A stretch of 8,336 nt of DNA, taken from positions 5,263 to 13,598 of the forward strand of contig PABS01000129.1 in assembly GCA_002699325.1 (NCBI GenBank), written 5' to 3'. The position numbers and the translations under genes are program-made. This document shows positions 1 to 5,851 of this stretch, one piece after another. This DNA comes from Ponticaulis sp. Its GTDB lineage: Bacteria > Pseudomonadota > Alphaproteobacteria > Caulobacterales > Hyphomonadaceae. How positions within the stretch are numbered: position 1 is the first letter of the stretch; the number at the start of each line of letters is the position of its first letter. The notes under the pieces are model-generated. The model saw only the letters and a program-made list of their open reading frames with translations, was not told the origin of the DNA and searched no databases.

Positions 1-233
1 GCGCAGGACACGAGAAACAGGCTCTCATTCCAGTGCGGGTTCCAGATGAGGCGCGTGAGGAATTGGTGAGGTGCGAGATGGGTTGGACGCGGTCTGAAGG
101 GCTGCCAATGCCTGCGTGTGTCATCCGGGCCTGCCATGAGCTGATATTCAATTCGGGGCGACGGAGCGATCACGTCAAAGAAATTCCACGACGGAATAAT
201 CGCTGGCAAAATGAGTTGAAGGGTCCGTAGCAT
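1..233 (-). CDS. Unrecognised protein, N-terminal 77 codons, truncated by the window edge
   Basis: The minus strand is open from an ATG at 233 to the window edge, 77 full codons without a stop. The peptide begins with a short hydrophobic stretch (LQLILPAIIP, residues 5-14) and then WNFFDVIAPSPRIEY (16-30). Further on it has WQPFRPRP (43-50) and LIWNPHWNESLFLVSCA (62 to the edge). The Trp, Pro and Phe content and this motif-like texture look like a real conserved protein rather than a shadow frame. I have the impression of similar proteins in alphaproteobacteria but cannot name the family or a function. The hydrophobic N-terminus could be a membrane anchor. No strong Shine-Dalgarno precedes the ATG; a TTG five codons upstream is a weaker alternative. 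It lies 74 bp downstream of the ClC gene on the same strand, so cotranscription is plausible. The plus-strand frame over the same bases (33-230) has poor composition and I left it out. Confidence 0.62.
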   Translation of the reverse strand, partial: MLRTLQLILPAIIPSWNFFDVIAPSPRIEYQLMAGPDDTRRHWQPFRPRPTHLAPHQFLTRLIWNPHWNESLFLVSC

Positions 234-307
234 GAAGTGCGCCCACAAAAATCTGGCGGGAGTGTTCTGTGAATGCGTTAAGGAAGCCCTGCTGTGGTGT
301 GCGGCAA

Positions 308-1720
308 TCAGAACCGGTCGATGCGGAGCTGTTTCTCAAACACGCCGCCACCCAGTGTGGCCTGAACGATCACCGTTGCCATGGAGACTGAAATCAGCAC
401 GGCTGCTGACGTTTCGTAAGAGCCCGTCAGTTCGAAGACGATCAGGGTGGTGGAGATCGGCGCGCCGAGCACAGCACCGGAGATTGCGCCCATGCCTACG
501 AGGGTGAAAAAGGCCTGGGCGAGATCGCCATGGCCTGTGAGCGCGGCCATGACGGCGCCGAAGACACCGCCAATCATCGCTCCGACGAAGATGGAGGAGG
601 AGAAGACCCCGCCGCCGAAACGCGCGCCAAGACAGAGCGTGGTGGCCGCGATTTTGGCGACCGCCAGGATGAGCATGAAGGCGGCGCTGTAGCCTGTGGC
701 GATGGCTGTGGCGGTGGCTTCATAGCCGACGCCCAGAACCTGAGGATAGGCGAGGGCGAAAACGCCGATGACGATGCCTGCAAGCGGTGGAAGGCCCCAG
801 ACAGGAATCTTGATATTTCGCGCAAGCCGCGCGCCTACGGTCGGCGCTGCAACCCATGCCCGGATCATGACGATGGCGAGGCCTGCGGCGATGAGACCCA
901 TAAATGGTGTGCCAAGGAAGAAGATCACTGGTGTGGACGAGAAGTCTGGTGAAGTGAAGACCGCGTCATTGCCGAAGATGAGGCGAGTGACCAGCGAACC
1001 AGACACGCTGGCGACGGCGATCGGGCCAATATCTGAGGTCCGGTAGCGCCCCAGAATGACTTCATGTGCAAAAAGAAGGCCGGCGAGCGGCGCGTTGAAA
1101 GAGCTGGCGACAGCCGCGGCAGCGCCACAGCCGAGCAGAGCGCGGATCTGAGCCGGGGTCAGTTTCAGGCGATAAGCGAAAAACCCTGAGAGCACAGCAC
1201 CGATATGGACGGCAGGTCCCTCCCGGCCTGCGCTTGCGCCCGAGCCCAGCGAGGCGACGGCCAAAAGGAATGTCTGAAGGCCATCTTTCAATGACATATG
1301 GAGGCTGGAGAGCGGCGTGGTGCGGCCTTTACGGTCAAGCACATGACGGCGGGCATTGATGACATCTCGAATGCCGCCAAGGCGTGGATCGCCTCGAATG
1401 CCGAGCTTCAGGCCCAGGTAAAGCAGCAGGGAAACGACACATCCACCGATAATCGGGATCATCAGAGCGCGAATGGGATGCAGGCGTGTGACGGCACTGG
1501 TGATCCGCTCATCGCTTGCGCCGAAACCGATAAATTCGACCCCGACAATAGCCCCGCGGAGCGCTGACATGACCAGACCAACAAGTAGTCCACAGAAAAG
1601 TGCCAGCAGCCAGACCTTGGATTCAGAGACAAGACTCCGCCGACTATAGCGTGAGACCATCGCCTTGGACTGCGATGCCCGTTTTTTGATACCTTCTGTG
1701 ACGGACTCTGTGACTGACAT
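308..1720 (-). CDS. ClC-family voltage-gated chloride channel/transporter
   Basis: This is a 470-residue integral membrane protein of the ClC family, which moves chloride, or exchanges chloride for protons, across the inner membrane. The selectivity segment GSGASAGREGP lies at 159-169, with E167 as the gating glutamate. FNAPLAGLLFAHEV (208-221) and GGGVFSSSIFVGAMIGG (369-385) match the helix H/I and helix N/GxFxP regions. Two positions depart from the E. coli antiporter. The proton glutamate (E203) aligns with V221, as in eukaryotic ClC channels, and the GSGIP serine aligns with G115 in a LGGIRD sequence. The central tyrosine (Y445) appears to be F461. There is no CBS domain; the protein ends just after the last helix, usual for a short bacterial ClC. 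The N-terminal 35 residues are polar and basic and probably cytoplasmic. The ATG at 1720 has only a poor ribosome site, so the exact start is uncertain; M21 is the alternative. It is transcribed divergently from sspB. Confidence 0.93.
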   Translation of the reverse strand: MSVTESVTEGIKKRASQSKAMVSRYSRRSLVSESKVWLLALFCGLLVGLVMSALRGAIVGVEFIGFGASDERITSAVTRLHPIRALMIPIIGGCVVSLLLYLGLKLGIRGDPRLGGIRDVINARRHVLDRKGRTTPLSSLHMSLKDGLQTFLLAVASLGSGASAGREGPAVHIGAVLSGFFAYRLKLTPAQIRALLGCGAAAAVASSFNAPLAGLLFAHEVILGRYRTSDIGPIAVASVSGSLVTRLIFGNDAVFTSPDFSSTPVIFFLGTPFMGLIAAGLAIVMIRAWVAAPTVGARLARNIKIPVWGLPPLAGIVIGVFALAYPQVLGVGYEATATAIATGYSAAFMLILAVAKIAATTLCLGARFGGGVFSSSIFVGAMIGGVFGAVMAALTGHGDLAQAFFTLVGMGAISGAVLGAPISTTLIVFELTGSYETSAAVLISVSMATVIVQATLGGGVFEKQLRIDRF

Positions 1721-1934
1721 GGGATTTCACAAACGCCCTTTGCCATGGTGGGTCAAGCTTGTGATGAGCGTCATCTAACTTACTTTAGAAACAGTGATTG
1801 AATCGCGAAACCAGAGATTAAAATTCACTCGCTCCTACCGGACATGGGTTGGGCGTCATTCGCTTTTGGAATGAGCGGCATTGTCGAACCTGATTCACGT
1901 GGTTAGTAAGAAGCGAACACGGAGCATAGATCGA
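1721..1934. promoter_or_regulatory. Divergent intergenic region between the ClC gene and sspB
   Basis: This 214-bp gap must carry the promoters of both outward-facing genes. It contains a short inverted repeat GATGA-gcg-TCATC (1763-1775) and a second one, TCATTC-N7-GAATGA (1856-1874). The heptamer GCGTCAT occurs in both areas (1767-1773 and 1853-1859). GANTC sites, the CcrM methylation target in alphaproteobacteria, occur at 1800-1804 and 1892-1896. The sequence is AT-richer around 1775-1830. These elements could be operators, but they are short enough to arise by chance. The sspB frame stays open up to a TTG at 1881; I do not treat that stretch as coding because the family's N-terminus begins at 1935. 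Confidence 0.4.
1798..1824 (+). promoter_or_regulatory. Possible sigma-70-like promoter for sspB
   Basis: TTGAAT (1798-1803) and TAAAAT (1819-1824) resemble -35 and -10 hexamers facing sspB. Their spacing is 15 bp, shorter than the preferred 17, so this is only a candidate. A start near 1831 would give a leader of about 100 nt. One GANTC site overlaps the -35 hexamer. Confidence 0.22.
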
Positions 1935-2438
1935 ATGACCGACGATATTGGATATCAGGCGCTCACTCAGGCTGCGATGAGAGGAGTGATGAAGGAGGCG
2001 CTGAAGCTGGCGGCTTCTGATGCGGGGCTTCCGGGCAACCACCATTTCTACATCTCATTCCGGACCCGTGCGCCGGGCGTGCAGATTGCCGACCATCTTC
2101 TGACGAAGTATCCGGAAGAAATGATGATCGTCGTCCAGCACCAGTTCTGGGATCTGGAAGTCGGTGATCGCAAGTTCGAGCTCGTGCTCCAGTTTTCTGG
2201 TGTGCCGCAGCATCTGGAAATCCCGTATTCTGCGGTGACGCGCTTCCATGACCCGAGCGTTGATTTCCTCATGGTGTTTGAGCCAACGAGCGCGAATTAT
2301 CGTGATGAGGTCGAGCCTGTGCGTGAAGATATTTCAGACGCGCCTGAGCAGGCTGCGCCAGAAGCCGATGTGGCTGATGAAGCGCGTCCGGCAAGTGACG
2401 GCACGGTCGTTCAGCTCGACACCTTTCGCCGGAAATAG
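1935..2438 (+). CDS. sspB: SspB-family ClpXP protease adaptor (alphaproteobacterial type)
   Basis: This 167-residue cytoplasmic protein belongs to the SspB family, which tethers ssrA-tagged and some regulatory substrates to ClpXP. The folded core spans about residues 5-117 and includes LPGNHHFYISFRT (32-44), the KYPEEMMIVVQHQFWDL stretch (58-74) and VTRFHDPSVDFLMVF (101-115), the family's most recognisable segments. A flexible acidic linker rich in Glu, Asp, Ala and Pro follows (about 118-155). The C-terminal tail GTVVQLDTFRRK is the expected ClpX-docking peptide. This tail and core resemble Caulobacter SspB-alpha more than E. coli SspB. I chose the ATG at 1935 because GGAG lies 10 bp upstream (1921-1924) and MTDDIGYQAL matches the usual family N-terminus. 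An in-frame TTG at 1881 would add 18 basic residues without support. The thioesterase gene starts 3 bp after the stop, so the two are probably cotranscribed. Confidence 0.93.
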   Translation: MTDDIGYQALTQAAMRGVMKEALKLAASDAGLPGNHHFYISFRTRAPGVQIADHLLTKYPEEMMIVVQHQFWDLEVGDRKFELVLQFSGVPQHLEIPYSAVTRFHDPSVDFLMVFEPTSANYRDEVEPVREDISDAPEQAAPEADVADEARPASDGTVVQLDTFRRK

Positions 2439-2441
2439 ACT

Positions 2442-2900
2442 TTGTCTGACGCACCAGAGGAAAAGCCGCGCCTGTCTGATGAGGACATGCTGGCGCGGTT
2501 TCGCAATGCCAAAAAACGGCCTGCCTGTTCCGACACGCTCGGCATGGAGCTGATTGAGGTCAATCAGGACGCCATGACGCTGAAAATGGCGTTCACGGCC
2601 AGCGAGGCCTTTAGCAATCCAACCGGTGCCATCCAGGGCGGGTTTCTGACCGCCATGCTGGATGAGGCCATGTCAGTCTGCTGTATTATTGCGTCCAACA
2701 TCTCAATGACTGCGCCGACACTTGAGTTGAAGACGAGCTATCTGAGGCCTTTGTTTCCGGGGCCGGCAACAGCGCATGCGCGTATCCTAAAGTTCGGGAA
2801 GTCTACGGCCTTCATGGAAGCTGAGCTGTATGATCCTGAGGGACGTATGGTCGCAAAGGCGAGCGCCACCGCCGCGCCGAAGCCTTTCAAACGGTTCTAG
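2442..2900 (+). CDS. PaaI-like hotdog-fold thioesterase
   Basis: This 152-residue protein has one hotdog (4HBT/PaaI) domain at about 33-147, expected to hydrolyse acyl-CoA or aryl-CoA thioesters in the cytoplasm as a homotetramer. The active-site segment is NPTGAIQGGFLTAMLDEA (59-76). It has Gln65 where many PaaI proteins have His in HGG; QGG variants exist in related proteobacterial proteins. D74 or E75 would be the acidic catalytic residue on the partner helix. LKTSYLRPL (96-104) is the typical central strand. The first 30 residues are polar and outside the domain. The substrate cannot be told from sequence. The chosen start is TTG at 2442, 3 bp after the sspB stop, which fits translational coupling because no strong ribosome site is visible. 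ATG 2487 (M16) is an alternative that loses no domain residues. No clear terminator follows. Confidence 0.85.
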   Translation: MSDAPEEKPRLSDEDMLARFRNAKKRPACSDTLGMELIEVNQDAMTLKMAFTASEAFSNPTGAIQGGFLTAMLDEAMSVCCIIASNISMTAPTLELKTSYLRPLFPGPATAHARILKFGKSTAFMEAELYDPEGRMVAKASATAAPKPFKRF

Positions 2901-2983
2901 CGAAGCCACTTTTAAACCTCCCTTCATTCTTTTTCTTGCCCTACTCTATTGCCACGAGCGATGTGTTGCTGAGGGAGTGCTGC

Positions 2984-3899
2984 ATGGATTGGGTATCTGG
3001 ACGTCGCCGGTTTCTGAAAATTGCGGTTGGCACAACCACGGTGATGGGGCTGGCCCCCCTGGCTTTCGGGCAGGACGGCGACTGGTCAGCGACAGAGGAT
3101 GCTGTTCGGAAAGCCCCGGCGCGACTGAGCGAAATCGAGGCTGAGATTGGCGGTCGGATCGGCGTGTCGGCTGTGAATCTCGACACCGGTTTTTACACTG
3201 ACCCATCGCGGCGATGAGCGGTTTGCCATGTGTTCGAGTTTCAAATGGCTGCTAGCGGCGCTCGTGCTGAAACAGGTGGATGCCGGCGACCTTTTACTGG
3301 AGCAGACCGTCTATTTCACGCGAGAAGATATGGTCCCCCACGCGCCGGTGACGGAATCGGCGCTCGGTTTGGGGTATCTGACGGTCGCTGAACTTTGCGA
3401 GGCGACAGTTCAGACCAGTGATAACCCGGCCGCGAACCTGTTGCTGAGACTGATTGGCGGGCCGGAAGGCTTTACGGAGATGCTACGCGCCGACGGAGCT
3501 GATACGACCCGGCTCGACCGGTGGGAGCCTGAGCTGAACGCCAATACGCCCGGCGATCCGCGCGACACAACGACACCGAATGCCATGGTGAGTTTGATGG
3601 GATACTATCTCTTCGGTGCAGGCTTGAGCGGCAGAAGTGCAGATCTCGTAAAAGAATGGATGACGGGCGCTACAACTGGCCTTGATCGACTGAGAGCCGG
3701 TTTTCCAGACTATTGGATTTCAGGCGATAAAACGGGCACGAGTTCGAACGATCAGACGAATGATGTCGCTTTTGCGTTTCAGCCATCCACGCCAAATCAG
3801 CCTGTGCTTATTTCAAGTTATCTGAATGTTTCGGATCCGATGACGCGGGATCCTGTTCACGCCGAGATTGGTCAGTTGGTGATGAAGGCGTTGGCCTGA
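2984..3899 (+). pseudogene. Class A beta-lactamase with Tat signal, broken by a +1 frameshift
   Basis: Two frames join into one class A serine beta-lactamase of 304 residues, a normal family length. The first frame starts at ATG 2984 after a good GAGGGAG ribosome site (2971-2977). It encodes GRRRFLK at residues 6-12, a twin-arginine (Tat) motif, then a hydrophobic stretch and a plausible cleavage after AFG (residue 29). This frame stops at 3215-3217. The reading resumes one base later as HRGDERFAMCSSFK, so the run CCC at 3202-3204 carries one base too many. Downstream every class A signature is intact: SSFK (catalytic Ser at 3234-3236, Lys at 3243-3245), SDN (composite 145-147), RWEPELN (Glu166 equivalent at 181, Asn170 equivalent at 185) and KTG (249-251). 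It resembles the L2/PenI type. A full product would hydrolyse beta-lactams in the periplasm. A recent null mutation or a sequencing error explains it equally well. Its last 28 bp overlap the convergent rusA-like gene. Confidence 0.9.
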
Positions 3900-4252
3900 T
3901 CATCAAGAAGGCGCGATCGCATGATGATGCGCTCCCGTTCGCCTTCCTTCCGCTCCACGAGCAGTCTGGCCACCTGGCTGTCATCAAAGAAGGCTGAGCC
4001 CGTGAGGCTGTCGAGCAGAGCTTTGGCGAGATTGTCGAGATCCATATGTGGCGGATCGCCTGTATACTCCATCAGAATATGGACTTCGAAATCGCCATAG
4101 GATGGCCGAACGTGGAAATCCTTACGGAAGAACTCTTTGAAAAGCGGCTTATAGTATTTGGCCTGAGTGGTAATACCATTGCAGGACGCTTCCAGCGTCC
4201 CGTCATCGAGCAGGCGCGCCCGTACCTTACCTTTACCGACCCATCCATCCAT
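3872..4252 (-). CDS. RusA-family Holliday junction endodeoxyribonuclease
   Basis: This is a 126-residue RusA-like protein. The family forms homodimers that cut four-way DNA junctions with Mg2+. The core DLDNLAKALLDSLTGSAF (71-88) followed by DDSQV (90-94) matches E. coli RusA. D71, D73, K77 and D91 correspond to the catalytic D70, D72, K76 and D91, with one residue fewer between the D-x-D-N and D-D motifs. RKEGERE (101-107) follows as the usual last strand. The N-terminus lacks the PPSxN-type DNA-contact loop of classical RusA and instead has YYKPLFKEFFRK (33-44), so DNA specificity could differ. ATG 4252 is the first start after an in-frame stop, with AAAGGA about 9 nt upstream. Most well-known RusA proteins come from prophages, yet no phage genes lie nearby. 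It is 59 bp downstream of the small membrane protein gene, and its 3' end overlaps the beta-lactamase tail by 28 bp. Confidence 0.85.
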   Translation of the reverse strand: MDGWVGKGKVRARLLDDGTLEASCNGITTQAKYYKPLFKEFFRKDFHVRPSYGDFEVHILMEYTGDPPHMDLDNLAKALLDSLTGSAFFDDSQVARLLVERKEGERERIIMRSRLLDDQANAFITN

Positions 4253-4296
4253 TCGCGGCTATCCTTTCGCTCCGTGCAGGAAGCCCATAGCCGCGA
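4253..4296 (-). repeat. Perfect 10-bp inverted repeat abutting the rusA-like start codon
   Basis: TCGCGGCTAT (4253-4262) and ATAGCCGCGA (4287-4296) are perfect inverse complements separated by 24 nt. In the minus-strand transcript the 3' arm ends at the base before the ATG (4252). The Shine-Dalgarno-like AAAGGA (4267-4262) sits at the 3' edge of the loop and enters the stem by one base. A folded hairpin would fill the whole spacer between ribosome site and start codon and could reduce translation. There is no U-tract, so it is a poor intrinsic terminator for the gene upstream. Its regulatory role is inferred. Confidence 0.6.
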
Positions 4297-4311
4297 CAGA
4301 ATGCAAGTGGT

Positions 4312-4566
4312 TCAGGCCCGGGGGCGTTTGGAAACGCCGCGGCGGCTTGTCACCAGAAGCGCGAACCAGACGAGACCACCAAGGATGAGCAGAGCTTCAA
4401 AGCCGACGATCGCCAGAGCCAGATAGCCTGAATTTTCCTGACCCGTCAGAAGCGGGCCTATGAACATGATTGCCAGAGTGATCACAGATGCGCCGCCAAT
4501 AAAAGCGTAATACATCCAGTGTCTTCCGGTGGAATTCAGCTCGCGAAGTGAGATTTCGTGTTGCAT
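4312..4566 (-). CDS. Small two-helix inner-membrane protein of unknown function
   Basis: This 84-residue protein does not match a family I recognise. It has a polar N-terminus (1-17), a first hydrophobic helix at about 18-40 (YYAFIGGASVITLAIMFIGPLL), a short polar turn TGQENSG (41-47), and a second helix at about 48-72. It ends in a basic tail, SRRGVSKRPRA. The positive-inside rule puts that tail in the cytoplasm, so both ends are probably cytoplasmic with a short periplasmic loop. The ATG at 4566 follows a strong AAAGGAG ribosome site (4574-4580) at a normal distance, which is the best evidence that the gene is real. It is the middle gene of a minus-strand run, 118 bp after hemH and 59 bp before the rusA-like gene. 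Near its 3' end, GGCGTTT-GG-AAACGCC (4323-4338) is a tight inverted repeat inside the coding sequence. Confidence 0.75.
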   Translation of the reverse strand: MQHEISLRELNSTGRHWMYYAFIGGASVITLAIMFIGPLLTGQENSGYLALAIVGFEALLILGGLVWFALLVTSRRGVSKRPRA

Positions 4567-4684
4567 CGTTCTTTCTCCTTTACGGGGAAAACAACGAGTA
4601 CCAAGGCTTATGGTTTCCAGTTAACCTGTATTTTTTGATTTTGTTAACTATGAATTCATCAGTATTTACAAAGAGATAACGATA
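4567..4684. promoter_or_regulatory. AT-rich gap between hemH and the small membrane protein gene
   Basis: This 118-bp gap is markedly AT-richer than its surroundings. It contains two GTTAAC palindromes (4620-4625 and 4643-4648) 23 bp apart, an A/T run between them, and a TGAATTCA palindrome (4651-4658). No GC-rich hairpin with a U-tract is visible after hemH. The region may hold a promoter for the small membrane protein gene, with the GTTAAC pair as a possible operator. I could not fix a convincing -35/-10 pair. Confidence 0.3.
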
Positions 4685-5695
4685 TCAAAGCCAGCCTGAG
4701 AGTTCTCTGCGGGTGAGCTGCTCCAGAAGGTCGATGGCTGGATCAGTGTCATTGAGACAGGGCAGTGAGGCGAAGTGCTCACCGCCGGCTTCGAGGAAGG
4801 AGTCCCGGCCCTGCATGGCAATTTCTTCGAGCGTTTCGAGACAGTCTGAGATGAAGGCAGGAGCGGCAACGGCGACCTTTTTCACGCCTTGGCCGGGCAG
4901 GGCTTCAAGTGTTTTGTCGGTATAGGGCTGTAGCCATTCCTGCGGGCCAAAGCGTGACTGGAAAGTGACGCGGCAGAAGTCTTCGCTCCAGCCCATTTGC
5001 TCGCGGACCAGGCGCGTCGTCTTGTGGCAATGGCAGTGATAGGGATCACCTGCCTCGAAATAGCTTTTCGGAATGCCGTGATACGACATGAGTAGCACGT
5101 CGGGTTTGAAGTCGAGTGCGGACAGACTGGTTTCCAGAGACTTGCAAAGCGCGTCAATATAGGCGGGATCATCATGAAAGGCAGGCGCCGTGCGCAAGGC
5201 GGGCTGCCAGCGCATGGCTTTGAGCACGTCGAAGGTCTTGTCGCAGACAGACGCCGTGGTCGACGCCGAATATTGCGGATAGAGTGGCAGGACCATGATG
5301 CGGGTACAGCCGTCTTCCTTGAGCGCGTGGATCTTGCTCTCAATGGAGGGATTTCCGTAGCGCATGGCAAAATCAATCTTGAGCGTATCGCTGCCCATAC
5401 GTGCATTGAGCTTTTCAGCCTGAGCCTTGGTGTAGACCAGCAGCGGCGAGCCATGCTCGGTCCAGACCTGCTTATAGGCGTGGCCGGATTTGGACGGTCG
5501 GAAGGTGAGGATCGGTCCCTGAAGGACGAGCTGCCAGATGAGCGGATTGACCTCAACGACGCGGCGATCGGACAGAAACTCCGACAGATAGCGCCGCATG
5601 GAGCCGTAATCGGTGCCGTCGGGCGTACCTAGATTGATCAGAAGCACGCCAATTTTGCCCTGACGGATGACAGGATGGTCTTTCGGCATGCTCAT
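4685..5695 (-). CDS. hemH: Ferrochelatase (protoporphyrin ferro-lyase)
   Basis: This 336-residue enzyme inserts Fe2+ into protoporphyrin IX in the last step of protoheme synthesis, at the cytoplasmic face of the membrane. The N-terminal strand IGVLLINLGTPD (15-26) is the family opening. EHGSPLLVYT (80-89) and LPLYPQYSASTTASV (136-150) are porphyrin-cleft segments. SYHGIP (204-209) supplies the metal-binding H206, and FISDCLETLEEI (281-292) supplies the conserved E287. FQSRFGPQEWLQP (245-257) is also typical. GDPYHCHCHKT (216-226) carries the CxC (C221, C223) seen in many proteobacterial ferrochelatases. Some family members, including the Caulobacter enzyme, bind a [2Fe-2S] cluster; the several cysteines here make that possible but unproven. 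The ATG at 5695 follows GAGGGA with 7 nt spacing, favouring it over M3. It stands apart from other heme genes and is divergent from the Dabb gene. Confidence 0.97.
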   Translation of the reverse strand: MSMPKDHPVIRQGKIGVLLINLGTPDGTDYGSMRRYLSEFLSDRRVVEVNPLIWQLVLQGPILTFRPSKSGHAYKQVWTEHGSPLLVYTKAQAEKLNARMGSDTLKIDFAMRYGNPSIESKIHALKEDGCTRIMVLPLYPQYSASTTASVCDKTFDVLKAMRWQPALRTAPAFHDDPAYIDALCKSLETSLSALDFKPDVLLMSYHGIPKSYFEAGDPYHCHCHKTTRLVREQMGWSEDFCRVTFQSRFGPQEWLQPYTDKTLEALPGQGVKKVAVAAPAFISDCLETLEEIAMQGRDSFLEAGGEHFASLPCLNDTDPAIDLLEQLTRRELSGWL

Positions 5696-5851
5696 GTAAA
5701 ATTCCCTCGATACTTATTTGGTGGCCCGAGCCTGGACATAGCGCATTTTTGATCAGCGCAAGACCTCTCTTATGAGAATTTGGATTGCGGTTCTATGCGA
5801 GGCGGTGCTTAGCTGGCCTCCGCAAAACAAGTTTAGATCGGGGAATTTCTC
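5696..5851. promoter_or_regulatory. Divergent intergenic region between hemH and the Dabb gene
   Basis: This 156-bp gap should hold promoters for both genes. AGCGCA occurs twice, at 5740-5745 and 5755-5760, flanking a TGATCA palindrome (5750-5755). A loose TTGCGG (5785-5790) and TTAGCT (5809-5814) pair with 18-bp spacing faces the Dabb gene but is a poor promoter match. I looked for Fur, Irr or RirA boxes because of hemH and saw only AGAA-N12-TTCT (5775-5794), too short to call. Confidence 0.3.

Noticed and set aside
93..104. Apparent frameshift in the left-edge minus-strand gene
   Set aside because: On re-reading base by base, the run is CCC TTC on the minus strand and the frame is continuous; the frameshift came from a dropped base in my first transcription.
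33..230. Plus-strand open frame at the left edge
   Set aside because: It lies opposite a minus-strand frame whose peptide looks far more protein-like; its own composition is Arg- and Cys-rich with no ribosome site.
530..952. Plus-strand 140-codon frame opposite the ClC gene
   Set aside because: It is antisense to a motif-rich membrane protein, with a low-complexity Gly/Asp/Cys composition typical of shadow frames.
1800..1896. Two GANTC sites as CcrM control of sspB
   Set aside because: Two such sites in about 200 bp is close to chance expectation; noted but not claimed.
1881..1934. Upstream TTG start for sspB
   Set aside because: It would add 18 basic residues not expected in the family; ATG 1935 has a GGAG site and a family-like N-terminus.
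4323..4338. GGCGTTT-GG-AAACGCC as a terminator
   Set aside because: It lies inside the coding end of the small membrane protein gene, has only a 2-nt loop and lacks a U-tract.
3872..4566. Prophage remnant around the rusA-like gene
   Set aside because: No integrase, structural, lysis or repressor gene and no attachment repeats are visible; both flanks are ordinary chromosomal genes.
4882..5556. Long 224-codon minus-strand frame inside hemH
   Set aside because: It is an Arg/Ser/Pro-rich shadow of hemH, in another frame of the same strand, with no recognisable motifs.
5775..5794. AGAA-N12-TTCT as an iron-responsive operator upstream of hemH
   Set aside because: Only 4-bp arms, no extension, and no match to Fur, Irr or RirA consensus sites.
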